Shown here: in pieces, positions 1 to 10,823 of the stretch
Layout: each line of letters opens with the position of its first letter
Numbering within the stretch: the first letter of the stretch is position 1
NCBI GenBank assembly: GCA_018398815.1
Contig: CM031604.1
Location: 49,170,557 to 49,234,556 of the forward strand
Length of the DNA stretch: 64,000 nt
Direction of reading: 5' to 3'
Source: Conus ventricosus
Lineage: Eukaryota; Mollusca; Gastropoda; Neogastropoda; Conidae
Made by a program: the position numbers and the translations under genes
Notes under the pieces: generated by a model
What the model was told of the DNA's origin: nothing
Seen by the model: only the letters and a program-made list of their open reading frames with translations
The model's database searches: none

Positions 1-1129
1 TTTGGTGAGAGAGGGGGAAAAAATGGGGATATTTGGGCCTGGTTCGAATGAGCGTGCACTTTGGGACAACGTCTGAACAAAATTAACCGGGAAAATCAGC
101 AGTGTTGTCGTAGATACAACAGTATTTGTTATATTCGTTCGTTCATGTACACAATACCGTTTTCGTTCGTTACATAAATAACACTCTTTCTCTTGTAATG
201 TTCACTTATATTCAGATTTATGCGTCAAACTAAGAATTTACATTAATCCCCACACAAAATCGATCTGATCTACCAAGGTGAATAAACACGACCCGAGTCA
301 TCCACAACATGATGGTTTTACGTTCAATGCTCAGTGTTCACTCCACACCATGGATTCAATCTCACCTTGCGGGGGTATTATTCCGACGACCTCCGTATGT
401 CTGAGACATCCTCCTCGTTCTCATCAGGAACTGTCTGAGCTCTTGCACACGAAACCTGTAGAAATCCTCGAGAAAGTCCCCGCCACCTTCTTGCATGATT
501 GCATCAGCAACGTGAACGTCAGCCTTGAAAGAGTGGCTGCTCGGCTTTCCCTTTGTACCGCCAGATCTGGAAAGGGATTAAATCTCACCAGCATTAAGGT
601 TCTACAGAAAAAGACAAGCCTGTGTTCTGGACGAGTAAGTAAGTGCCTGTTTGTATGTGCAGTTCCATTGCGATGGGCCTTCTGCCGCGGGGAACGAGTT
701 TACATCGTGGTAGGCGTGCGTTCGCTTGGAAATGATTTGAAAACATGATGCCTTGTCCCCGCATCTGTTGGTTTGGGTATTGTTGTTTTAGATTCATCAG
801 TTTTATACAGTCCTTTTCCTCTCAGGAGACGTAAAACTAAAGAGTAAAACCATGGAGAAGGGGGGGTGGGGTGGGGGACTTAAAGAGGAAAAGCAAGAAG
901 GCCATTCCCGAGAAGTAATCTTAGAGTTTTGTCGCTGCCCTGGCAAAATTGATGTAAAGTAAAGATAGCCGCCTGGTATTTCTTACCAAGCCACAAAAAT
1001 TGTCGCTTACTGTTATCGTGTGCCATCGTGTACCGGTGGAAATGAAGGACACGTATAAAACATCATATGCATCCTATGTGAGAAACTGGAGGAATAAATG
1101 AGATAAATGAAAATGAGTGACTGATGTTT
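1..1129. other. Non-repetitive flank, no recognised gene
   Basis: Mostly unique-looking sequence. The one thing worth recording is an open stretch on the plus strand from an ATG at 350, in a strong Kozak-like context (caccATGg), running to a good splice-donor match (GTAAGT) at 635-640. It could be an exon of about 95 codons, but its translation resembles no family I know and shows no domain. The rest, including a short G-rich tract near 866, shows nothing I can name. Confidence 0.3.
350..634 (+). CDS. Candidate exon, unrecognised, very uncertain
   Basis: The open frame begins at an ATG with a strong start context and remains open to a GTAAGT donor at 635. The predicted peptide is about 95 residues, with no signal peptide, membrane segment or known motif. 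I see no matching downstream exon, and an open frame of this length is expected by chance in such a large non-coding region. It is listed only because start context and donor coincide. Confidence 0.12.
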
Positions 1130-1305
1130 GAATGGTACGGGAAACGACTGAATGAGCGCCAGTAGGCTGCTCTTCGGCCGGCTCTACCTGGGTAAGCAGC
1201 CCGTTGAGTGAGTGAGGTAGCGTGTTTATTGTAAAGCGCTTAGAGCTTGGTCTGTGACCGAGGATAGGCGCTATATAAATACCCATTATAATAATAATAA
1301 TTTTG
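1130..1305 (+). mobile_element. LINE/SINE 3' terminal module with (ATA/ATT)n tail
   Basis: The right half carries the sequence module typical of L2/CR1-group 3' ends: an AAAGCGCTTAGAG half-site, a second GCGC half followed by TATATAAATACC, and a run of ATA/ATAA repeats at about 1,288-1,302. No coding part is attached, so this is either a SINE that borrowed a LINE tail or a short 5'-truncated LINE. The same type of ending appears in the minus-strand elements near 3,030 and 29,800. Confidence 0.5.
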
Positions 1306-1747
1306 TCTCAAGGACCAACAATCTGTTAAAAGTGACGTGTTTACCTTTCATGGCTGTATTGCAGACGCCTCACCTCAGGATGTTTGTTTGTTTGTTTGTT
1401 GTTGTTGTTGTTGTTGTTTTTCTTTTTTTTAACCCATGGAAAGATGTCCCTTTTTCATCCAGAAAGCAGAATCAAGAACAGGAAGATAGTCCTGTTGACG
1501 ATGCCGTATTGTCAGAGTTAGCATAGTGACCATGTTAGATGTGTTGCAGGCATATTGATGGTTTTCGGGGTTTGGGGTTTTGTTTTTGTTTGTATGTTTT
1601 TGGGGGTTTCGTTATTGTTTGTTCGTTTGTTTTAAGTTATTTCTGCTACTGCATATTTTCAAAATTAGATCTACTCATTTCATTTTCATTGGGGTTTTCT
1701 GAAATTTTCAGAACACAACACCCATCCGTTCTGTCTGTGTATACACA

Positions 1748-1829
<82 letters not shown>

Positions 1830-2213
1830 CACACGCATTCGCGCACGCTCACATTTGTAAATGTTTAGACAGAAAATAGCCACTAGAGACTATTCCTCAG
1901 TTTGGACATGCCTGTTGTTGATGGTGAGTGAAGGAAAACTGCATTTTTTCCTTTATATTTTTACTGGGGGTTTTTTGTGTGTGTGTGTTTTTTAACCAGA
2001 ACTTTTCAGCTTTCACCAATGCATAGACCTCTTTCATCACGCCTCCACATCCTTTCCAAAGACAAGCATTAAAAACTGGAGATCTCTGGTGGCGTGCTAA
2101 GTGTCTCGCCAACCAAGCCTTCAGATCAGCGGAAGTCGGCATTGATTGGACCAGATTGATTAATTTTGATTCCGTCTTTCTAGTCAGCCCGCGCCCAAAT
2201 CTTTTTCCCCATT

Positions 2214-2293
<80 letters not shown>

Positions 2294-2401
2294 ACGCCTC
2301 TCTATCAGATTCAAGATTCCTGCTGGGTTGTGGGCCCTGGCATGCCGGGTGTCAAAGTCCGGTAGGTTGGAACCGCCAGAGAGCACTGATACATGTGGTG
2401 G

Positions 2402-2445
<44 letters not shown>

Positions 2446-3029
2446 GTGTGTGTGTGTGTTTTCCAGCGAATGTGGGATGGACTGGGGAATGCTGGCCTAA
2501 TGAATGGCCCGTTGGTGGACTGTCACTTTGGAGTCTCCGGTCATGTTTCACAGCATTCAGGCTGGAGAAGTAGGTGTCGCTGTGCCGTTTACATCGTCTG
2601 TCACCAATCCAAAGGATGGCCCGGGGAATGTCACTGTGAATCCATAAACTGTCTCTCACCCCCCACCCACCCACCCACCCAATCCAGCTGAGTGGCCCGG
2701 GATGTCCATTGAATCCATACCATCTCTCATCGGAAGGGCGGGGATGGGAGGAGTGGGTGGGGGATGTTACTCTCTCGCGTCTCCGGGAACCGTCACTGTC
2801 AGAAGAACAGGGCGTCATGGTAACGATGATAACGAGTGTGTCTGCATAGCAAGGCTAACACGCGGGCAAGCAGGGTTAGAAAACAATGTTGAAAGTCGAC
2901 CAACCTTGTCAGAGCTTGTCAGGGGGGGGGGGGGGGTAACAACTAACCTAAGAGAAGGACGGCCCTTTCTGGAACCCCAGATGTTAGATTGTGCTCCGTC
3001 ACCCTAACCATAGCGGGAAAGATTGACAT
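1306..3029. repeat. Microsatellite-rich intergenic stretch
   Basis: Contains (TTTG)n and (GTT)n runs at about 1,380-1,425, (CA)n at 1,742-1,842, (CT)n at 2,217-2,289, (GT)n at 2,405-2,460, a CACC run near 2,664 and a poly-G of about 14 at 2,923. Open frames here are readings through these dinucleotides (poly-HT, poly-VC, poly-SL). Between the microsatellites I see nothing recognisable. Confidence 0.7.
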
Positions 3030-3720
3030 TAAAATAATAATAAAAAATAAGGAAGTGGTGCGCCTTAATCTTAAAAAAAGGCCCTAACGCATTACAACAA
3101 TTGAGCCCTAACACAATAAAACATCATCACACAACACAACAACAAACAAACCACACACACCCACACACACACACACACACACCACACACCACACACACAA
3201 CACAGACGCACACACCCACACACCAGCGAAGGAGCAGAAAAAAATGTTTTGAAGAGAGTAGTTTGAGGGAGGACTTGAAGAAAAATGTTAGGAGAAGGGA
3301 TGAAGAAGAGCTGTTTGAGTTCGGAGTGCATAAGGGAGATTGTTCCAGCAGGAAGGAGCCTGAAAAGAAAAGAACGTTCACCAAGTGTTCTGGCCCGAAA
3401 ACGAGGGATTTGCAGAATGCGAGTGTCAGAGGAAGAGCGAAGCTGTCTGGAAGGAGTATAGGTCGACAGAAGTTTAGAGAGGTAAGATGGAGCGAGGCCA
3501 TCCAATGCCTTGTAACAGAGCAAAGAAAGTTTGTACTTGATGCGTTTTTCAACAGGAAGCCAGTGCAAAGATTTAAGCAAGGGAGAAACATGAGAGGTTT
3601 TCGGAGATTTCGAGATTCCATAAATCTGCGACACAAAATCAGGGCATGTCCTCAAGCGGTGATCGGGAGATCCTACTGGTCTTCATTAGGGTCAAAACGA
3701 CCAGGACGTCAACAAAATCG
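3030..3720 (-). mobile_element. CR1/L2-type LINE, 5'-truncated 3' end
   Basis: On the minus strand, 3,240-3,655 encodes the conserved C-terminal region that follows the reverse transcriptase in CR1/L2 LINEs, with key strings LLKSLHWLPVEKRIKYK, CYKALDGLAPSYL and ARTLGERSF. Beyond the coding part lies a CCACAC-rich microsatellite (3,150-3,226), an AATGCG half-site and an A/T-rich (ATT)n-like tail near 3,030-3,055, the family's normal kind of 3' end. The RT core and endonuclease are absent, so this is a dead 5'-truncated copy. The left boundary is approximate. Confidence 0.75.
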
Positions 3721-4012
3721 AACCTAAAACATCCAGTTTCGTTGTTTTCCCTGGACAAACTCGAGGTGAGAGACAAATATTTGAAGTTAGATGGAGGAAA
3801 AAAAAAACCCAGGTGCTGCTGATTTCTGTCTGATGTGGTAAGTCAGGGCAAGAGCGTGGAAAAGGAAGAAAAAACAAGAGGACAGCGTCGTCGTGGTGTG
3901 GACAGGTATGTGATCATGCGACGTCAATGCAAGAACTGGAGGGGAAAACGAACACTCGGGAGAAGCTGAACAAGCCAGCGCAAGACAACTAGTCATGGGA
4001 GTCTGGGGGAAC
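3721..4012. other. Spacer, nothing recognised
   Basis: Unique-looking sequence between the LINE fragment and the telomere-repeat element. No supported gene or repeat. Confidence 0.4.
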
Positions 4013-4330
4013 GTATCTTTGTGCCCACGTCTCTTTGTGCCCACAGACGTATCTTTGAGCCCACGTCTCTTTGTGCCCACGTCTTTTTGTGCCCACGTCT
4101 AACCCTAACCCTAACCCTATCCCTAACCCTATCCCTAACCCTAACCCTAACCCTATCCCTAACCCTAACCCTAACCCTAACCCTATCCCTAACCCTAACC
4201 CTAACCCTAACCCTATCCCTAACCCTATCCCTAACCCTAACCCTATCCCTAACCCTATCCCTAACCCTAACCCTAACCCTAACCCACTTTATAGAGACGT
4301 GGGCACAAAGAGACGTGGGCACAAAGGGAT
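4013..4330. repeat. Interstitial telomere repeat between inverted flanks
   Basis: A block of CCCTAA hexamers (4,101 to about 4,284, roughly 30 units, with frequent CCCTAT variants) is flanked on the left by about five imperfect copies of a 16-bp unit reading CTTTGTGCCCACGTCT. On the right (4,294-4,328) are two copies of its reverse complement, AGACGTGGGCACAAAG. The telomere tract therefore sits in the loop of an inverted repeat. TTAGGG is the usual metazoan and molluscan telomere unit. Whether this is an old chromosome end, a repair patch or a mobile foldback element cannot be told from one copy. Confidence 0.85.
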
Positions 4331-4529
4331 GCTTCGGAGTCTTCTGCGCAGGCGGCAGAGATGGGCGTAGCCCAATCTACCAAAGAGATTAAAGTGACTG
4401 CTTAGTTTGCTGCAATTGTTTACCAGGACATTCTGAGTTCATTGAGAGAGGTCAACCAGAACTGAGGAGTTGCCGTTGTCTACATGGTCACGACAGTATG
4501 ACTGAAACCTTCCCCTTCTTCGTGGTAAG
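4331..4529. other. Spacer, nothing recognised
   Basis: Unique-looking sequence; no gene or repeat supported. Confidence 0.4.
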
Positions 4530-4955
4530 ACAGCAATGCATAGGACCTTGTCAGACACAGGGTGCGTGTCTTGACAGGTGGGTCACGAACAGCCCTTAAT
4601 GCATAGGACCTTGTCAGACACAGGATGCGTGTCTTGACAGGTGGGTCACGAACAGCCCTTAATGCATGGACACTTGTCAGACACAGGGTGCGTGTCTCGA
4701 CTGGTGGGTCACGAACAGCCTCTTAATGCATAGGACTCTTAGTCAGACACAGGGTGCGTGTCTTGACAGGTGGGTCAGACACAGGGTTGCGTGTCTCGCA
4801 CGATTGGGTCAGACACAGGGTACGTGTACTTGACAGGTGGAGTCAGACACAGGGTGCGTGTCAATTGACAGGTGGGCAGACACAGGAAGAAGCGTGTCTT
4901 GACAGGTGGTCAGACACATGGTGCGGTGTCTTGACAGGTGGGCACGAACAGCCCT
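4530..4955. repeat. Minisatellite, ~63-bp unit collapsing to ~33 bp
   Basis: Left part: about three copies of a roughly 63-bp unit containing TTGTCAGACACAGGGTGCGT and CGAACAGCCCTTAATGCAT. Right part (from about 4,750): shorter units of about 33 bp that keep only the CAGACACAGGGTGCGTGTC and TTGACAGGTGGG portion. Copies differ by many single-base indels. Confidence 0.85.
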
Positions 4956-4978
4956 TTCCATTTCGCACCACTGGTTAA

Positions 4979-6720
4979 GAAAAAAAAACAGTGGAACGGA
5001 AGAAAGAAGGAAAAAGAAAGAAGTTAGGAACAGATCCGTAAAAGAAAAAAACCAGTGGAACGGAAGGAAGAAGGAGTAAAGAAGAAAGTAGGAACAGAAT
5101 CCGGAAAAGAAATAAAAACACAATGGCAGGAAGGAAAGAAGGCATGTTGACAGAAGGAAAGAAGGCTGTCGAAGGAAAGGAAAGATGAAGGCGTGTTGAC
5201 GGGAAGGAAAGAAGGCATGTCGACAGAAGGAAAGAAGGCATGTTGACGGGAAGGAAAAGGTTGGTTGGCAGGTAGGAATGAAGGCATGTTGACAGGAAGG
5301 AAAGAAGGCATGTCGACGGGAAGGAAAAGTGGTTGGCAGGAAGGAAAGAAGGCATGTCGACAGAAAGGAAAGAAGGCGTGTTGACGGGAAGGAAAAGGTT
5401 GGTTGGCAGGAAGGAATGAAGGCATGTTGACAGGAAGGAAAGAAGGCGTGTTGACGGGAAGGAAAAGGTTGGTTGGCAGGAAGGAATGAAGGCATGTCGA
5501 CAGGGAGGAAAGAAGGCGTGTTGACGGGAAGGAAAATGCTGGTTGGCAGGAAGGAAAGAAGGCATGTCGGCAGGAAGGAAAGAAGGCGTGTTGACGGGAA
5601 GGAAAGAAGGCGTGTTGACGGGAAGGAAAAGGTGTTGACAGGAAGGAAAGAAGGCGTGTTGACGAAGGAAAAGTTGGTTGGCAGGAAGGAATGAAGGCAT
5701 GTTGGCAGGAAGGAAAGAAGGCAAGTTGACAGGAAGGAAAGAAGGCAAGTTGACAGGAAGGAAAGAAGGCGTGTTGACGGGAAGGAAAGAAGGCGTGTTG
5801 ACGGGAAGGAAAAGGTTGGTTGGCAGGAAGGAAAGAAGGCATGTTGACAGGAAGGAAAGAAGGCGTGTTGACGGGAAGGAAAAGACTGGTTGGCAGGAAG
5901 GAATGAAAGCATGTTGACAGGATGGAAAGAAGGCATGTTGACAGGAAGGAAGAAGGCATGTTGACTGGAAGGAAGAAGGCATGTTGACAGGAAGAAAATA
6001 AGGCACGTTGACAGGAAGGGAAGAAGGCACGTTGGTAGGAAGGAAAGAAGGCATGTTGACAGGAAGGAAAGAAGGCATGTTGATAGGAAGGAAAGAAGGT
6101 GTGTTGACAGGAAGGAAAGAAGGCAAGTTGATAGAAAGAAGGAAGGGTTGTTGACAGGAAGGAAAGAAATTTAAGTTAGCAAGAAAGAAAGAAGGCGGGT
6201 AACAGAAAAGAAAGAAAGAAAGAAAGCAGGTTAACAGAAAAAGAAAGAAAGCAGGTTAACAGAAAAAGAAAGAAAGCAGGTTAACGGGAAAGGAAAGAAA
6301 GCAGGTTAACAGAAAAGGAAAGAAAGTAGGTTACCGGAAAAAGAAAGAAAGCAGGTGAACAGAAAAAGAAAGCAGGTTACCGGAAAAAGAAAGAAAGCAG
6401 GGTAACAGAAAAAGAAAGAAAGCAGGTTAACAGAAAAAGAAAGAAAGCAGGTTAACAGAAAAAGAAAGAAAGCAGGTTAACAGAAAAAGAAAGAAAGCAG
6501 GTTAACAGAAAAAGAAAGAAAACAAGTTAACAGGAAAGGAAAGAAGGCAGGCTAACAGGAAGAACGCGGGCAGGCGAACAGGAAGGAAAGCAGGCAGACA
6601 GACAGGCATGAAGAAGGCAGGTTCACTGGAAAGCACTCCGGCTAACAGGAAGAAAGTAAGTCAAGGCAACAGGAAGGGGAGTAGGTTAACAGAAAGAAGA
6701 ACAGAAGAAAAACGGGTTCA
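4979..6720. repeat. Purine-strand minisatellite array (AAGGAAAGAAGG family)
   Basis: About 1.7 kb in which the plus strand is almost wholly A and G. From about 5,100 to 6,170 the unit is about 25-28 bp, GGAAGGAAAGAAGGC plus a short TGTTGACAG or TTGGCAG connector. From about 6,170 to 6,540 it becomes a unit of about 24 bp, AAAAGAAAGAAAGCAGG plus TTAACAG. The shared TTGACAG/TTAACAG link shows the two sub-arrays are related. Long minus-strand frames rich in FFPSCQH are translations of this repeat, not genes. Confidence 0.9.
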
Positions 6721-7197
6721 GTGAAAGGAAAGGTTGAGGATGGAGAAGGAGAGGGTCGGTGTGGTGGCGGGAGGGGGGTGGTGGTGGTGGAGGGGGTTTG
6801 AGGGTGGAAAGAACACGGCGACCGTAAACTCCGCGATGTAAAGGCTCCAACAATGCGCGAAGGACACGGGTTGTTTGTATTGACGTGCAGGTGAAAGAGG
6901 CAAGGACCAGGGAGGGCTGGGTAGTAATTAAAGCGACGCCTTCCATTCGTTCAGCGCCTAATGAGACTTGTCCTTTGGAAGGCAGCGGGGAATGTCTGAG
7001 GCTGCTCGTGCGTCATGGACAAGGGGCTGGGGATGGGATGGGAGCCTGTCCCTGTCTTCTTTCTTTTCTTTTCTTTTTTTTCTTTTTTTTCTTTCTCTTA
7101 GACAGTGCTAGCGCGTCTGCCGCCTGCTGCTTGTGAAGGTTGTGGGCAGAGCTTCGGAGCGCGCAGAATCTGTGGTCAAAGGTGCTGTAAAGAGTGG

Positions 7198-7264
<67 letters not shown>

Positions 7265-8548
7265 TCTGTTTCCATGGGAACCAGACTCATCATGTAAGGC
7301 AAAATGTCGTTTGTATGTGTCTAAGTGTGTGTGTGTGTTGAATGACCGGGTCTGTGGTTGTGGACTGTTCAATGCAGAAGCCTCTTCGAACTGTCAGTGT
7401 TTCAAGAATTTGAGAGAGCGTCTCCGAGATCCGTGTGCTGCTTCCACGTCTTCGAGAGGGACCATGTTTTCGAGGGGGAAAAAATAGTTTGTTATGCAGT
7501 CTCAGCCATAAACGGTAAATGGCGTCAATTTTAATTATTATCCTCGGGATGTCTTTTGTGCTTTATGAGAATATGGGTCAATACGGCTTTACAATTGTTC
7601 ATGTGTGAGACGTAGGAACTGTTGTGTCAAAGTCCGTATATCTGAAGATGTTTTTTGATCGACTCAAATAAAATGTACAGGTTTTCAATGTTTGAATAGC
7701 ACGGTTAAGATCTCCAAGGGTCTATGCGCCACGGGATTTGAGTTTTCGCCCTTTCTTTACAAAGTAGGCGGAGTGCAGTTTCAGCAGTAATAATCATTCA
7801 GTTTGACTCGTTTTCTGGATTTAGATCGACTTTGGATATCTCATATTTTAGTGGTCATAGATCCAGTTATTTTTTCAGTATTCAGTCTTAAACGTGGAAG
7901 ATACTCATGAACATCGAAACAGCAGATGACTTCTTATTGTATTACTCTGCTCTGTGTGAAACTCTGCTACTGAAATGGACTGTAATATGTTCTCTCTGCT
8001 GGAGACTTTCTGTGGCGGTCGGCCTGCAAGGCCATGGTCTGTCTTGGGACAGTCAGTGAAGGAATTCGTGTTGTGGTCAGTTTGGTGTGTGTGTTCGCAT
8101 TAACCTTTTTCTTGGTTTCTTGGGAACGTTTTCTTTTTTCATGTGGCATATCGCCGCAAGACTATATTTAAAGCTGGCTATGCACAACATAGTTTTCTTT
8201 TTTTTTTTAGGTCAAAGTCAGTTTTGCATGATCCATGTGTTGCGCGTTGTTTTCCATTACGGACTGAAAATGTTATTATCCAAATTCAAATGTTCTCCAG
8301 TGTAATTCGGTGGGTTTCACACATTCATACAGACTGGGAACATTTAGACCTGTTACCCTTCTTGTTCAACTGTGCGTCGTGAAAACTGGAGCGAAGAGTT
8401 AAATCAAACCGATCGAAGAAGCAAAAATAAGTAAACAAAAGCAAATAATTCTCTTTTGAAAAACTGAAACGTTTCCGTTAGAATAATGATTTCAAATAAT
8501 GCAAATGTAAGGGCTGAAGAGGCTTTGGTAGACGAAAAGAGATCACCA
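6721..8548. other. Intergenic, microsatellites only
   Basis: Holds a GGTGGTGG tract (6,765-6,795), a T-rich run with CTTTT steps (7,050-7,098) and a (GT)n at 7,199-7,263. The remainder, 7,265-8,548, is moderately AT-rich unique-looking sequence in which I see no gene, RNA or repeat. Confidence 0.5.
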
Positions 8549-8775
8549 GCCGTCTTAGCGAAGTGGCTAGAATCGCGGACTCCCGGCTGGGAGGTCGTGG
8601 GTTCGATTCCCATCAGAGCCGTTTATTTGTGGGATTTTTCTGCACCGACCGGCACCTACTCAGAGTTGAATTTGCTACGGGCTCAGTTGGAAAGACTGGG
8701 ACCACACACAGTCGAGTTTCATCCACTCAACGGATGCGTCTCTGAGAGTGTTGCTCAAATTCCCTGACCAACACT
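8549..8775 (+). mobile_element. tRNA-derived SINE
   Basis: The head carries both RNA polymerase III internal promoter boxes at tRNA spacing: box A TAGCGAAGTGGC from 8,556 and box B GGTTCGATTCC at 8,600-8,610. The flanking bases do not pair into a proper acceptor stem and no CCA or terminator is present, so it is not a functional tRNA gene. A body of at least 150 bp follows. The 3' boundary is uncertain; ATC-rich sequence near 8,884-8,915 could be its tail. Confidence 0.65.
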
Positions 8776-10511
8776 GTAGGTGTCTGTATCCCTCGGCCTG
8801 GTTGACGCCAGGATATATTATGAAAGGAAGTGTAGAGTACAGCCCTGTCATGAGGTCTCAGACCAGAATGGAAATCCGCTGCATCATCTTAATCATCATC
8901 TTCATTCTCATCGACCAGCATTTTTTTTAAGTCTCAAATTCTGTGGCCATTCATGCCCTGCTCTCATGGTGACCTCAGTTTCGATTGCCTCTCCACGTCT
9001 ATGGCCTTGGCTTGATTCTGTGGCAGTCACCACAATCGGCAAAGTCATGGGAGCTGTCGTTTGACGGACGTGGTGGCGCCCTCTGGAGGAAGAGCTCACT
9101 CACGCTGGCTCCGCCTCTAAGCAATTATTGTCATCAGTTGGGGGCTTAATAGGCGTCCTGCGTATGTTGGACCAGAACAGGCACCACTGAACACCACCAA
9201 AGTGACTTGGCAGCAGTGCAGTGTCTGTTCTGGGGGGTTGCCTCCTGACGACTTGGTATTGACTGCTCCCTGTGGAACATGGCGTTGGGCCAGGCTGTGG
9301 CTGTAGACGGGGGATCGGAATGAGCGGCGTGGGTGCAATGCTACTGAAGTGACACAGAAGATGGGACAGCAAGGGGGAAAGAAAGGACGAAAGGAGATTT
9401 GGTTTCTTGTAGCGCTTATTCGATTTGCACAAAATCCACAGAAAACGAACCCCAGCTCTAACCGTCTGTGGCACCGCACCCTAATACACGCACAGCAACG
9501 TCTTCGCCAGTGGCATTTGGTATTCGCCGATACATCCCGGTTAAAAGGCGTCCAGCTGTGTAGGACTCCAAACCACAAAGTTCCCCAAATAAAAGAGTCA
9601 TGTCGAAATTGGGTTTTCCGGCGACACCGGGGGATTCCAAGACTTGGTCGCAGTTGGAGACTTATCGAGTTTAGTTCAGTGTAAACTCCATTTCCGTGGG
9701 AATCTCAGTGTTTTCAGGGCCGTTCCAGAGTGCCGCTAGGACCGGTGACTTGCCGTCCGCAATTTGACGTCATTGAAAGAGCGAGGGAATCTGCAACAGT
9801 CGCTGGAAACCTTCACCAAGTCAACACCGTGTTGGGTTTTAATCCAGACCGGTTGTCACGGCATGCCAGTGTCAGTTAAACTTCAGATCGAAAGTTGTTG
9901 ATTCACGTGCAATATTCCTTCAATGTGTTCGATGCCTCTCTTGTTTCCGCACGTTTTCCTTTTGTCCCAGTATGTGCTAAAATCGAGTCATTACAACATT
10001 TGACACTTAACCCTAGATTCACGGTTTTGAGCCGCGGCAGTCAGGAAGTGGAGCGGGTTTTTTCCCAATCTGTAGTATTGCAGACTTGCTGATGGCTGAA
10101 CCGCTGTCATGAAAATACGTTCGCAGATGTCAGATATGCAGGTCGCTGGTTGAAGATACTGAAAACCATGTAGGCGGTGTGGGCAGATTTGTGATGCAGA
10201 AATACCCGACATACATGGCGAGAAGAGACGGGCATAGAAAAGCATCAATCACTGAAATGCTTAATAAGTAAAGTATTGTTGTCCATGATTCTGTTGCGGT
10301 GCAACTGCGACCCACTTAGTGTCTTAGGACGTTAGTGTGGATTGTGTGGATAGGGTTGACTGATCTTTTCCAGATTTCTGTGATGACTGCCTGGATTTTT
10401 GACTGGGCTGTTGGATGCAGTTGAAGGCTGTCAGCATTACATCGTTAAGCAAAACAGAAAAAGAGAGGAAAACACTTGTGTGATTTTGTTTACAGGAAGA
10501 GCTTTATAGCC
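8776..10511. other. Intergenic, nothing recognised
   Basis: About 1.7 kb of unique-looking sequence. Short open frames on both strands have no family resemblance and no splice or start context that sets them apart from chance. Confidence 0.45.
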
Positions 10512-10512
10512 C

Positions 10513-10586
<74 letters not shown>

Positions 10587-10823
10587 GTGAATTGTGTATA
10601 TATGTGTTTTTATTTAGAGGAAGAGGAGAGCAAGATGCAACTGCGCTTTTATTGGAATCCAGTGTTCTCTCTTCTCTTCACATTTTTTACCCATGTTGCG
10701 TGAGTGCGCGCGCGTGCGTATGTCGCCATGGATGCTAGCGTGTGCATACGTGTAACTGTGTGCGCTTACACGGTCATGTGCACCCCTTTAACGAACGTTT
10801 TAATGCGTGGTAAGGGAATCCGA
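10512..10823 (+). repeat. Left copy of ~300-bp direct repeat flanking a LINE
   Basis: A (CT)n run (10,513-10,587) is followed by about 235 bp that recurs almost identically at 12,228-12,466. Shared landmarks in order are TATATGTGTTTTTATTTAGA, AGCAAGATGCAACTGCGC, TTTTTTACCCATGTTGCGTG and AACGAACGTTTTAATGCGTG. The truncated LINE begins directly after this copy. The two copies differ mainly by short indels. Confidence 0.85.

Noticed and set aside
4101..4284. True chromosome end
   Set aside because: Ordinary sequence continues on both sides and the telomere tract is only ~184 bp with many variant hexamers.
4809..6126. Minus-strand frames of 311-383 codons rich in FFPSCQHAF
   Set aside because: Translation of the AAGGAAAGAAGG minisatellite.
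8549..8622. Functional tRNA gene
   Set aside because: Box A and box B are present, but the acceptor stem does not pair and no poly-T terminator follows at the right place; a SINE head fits better.
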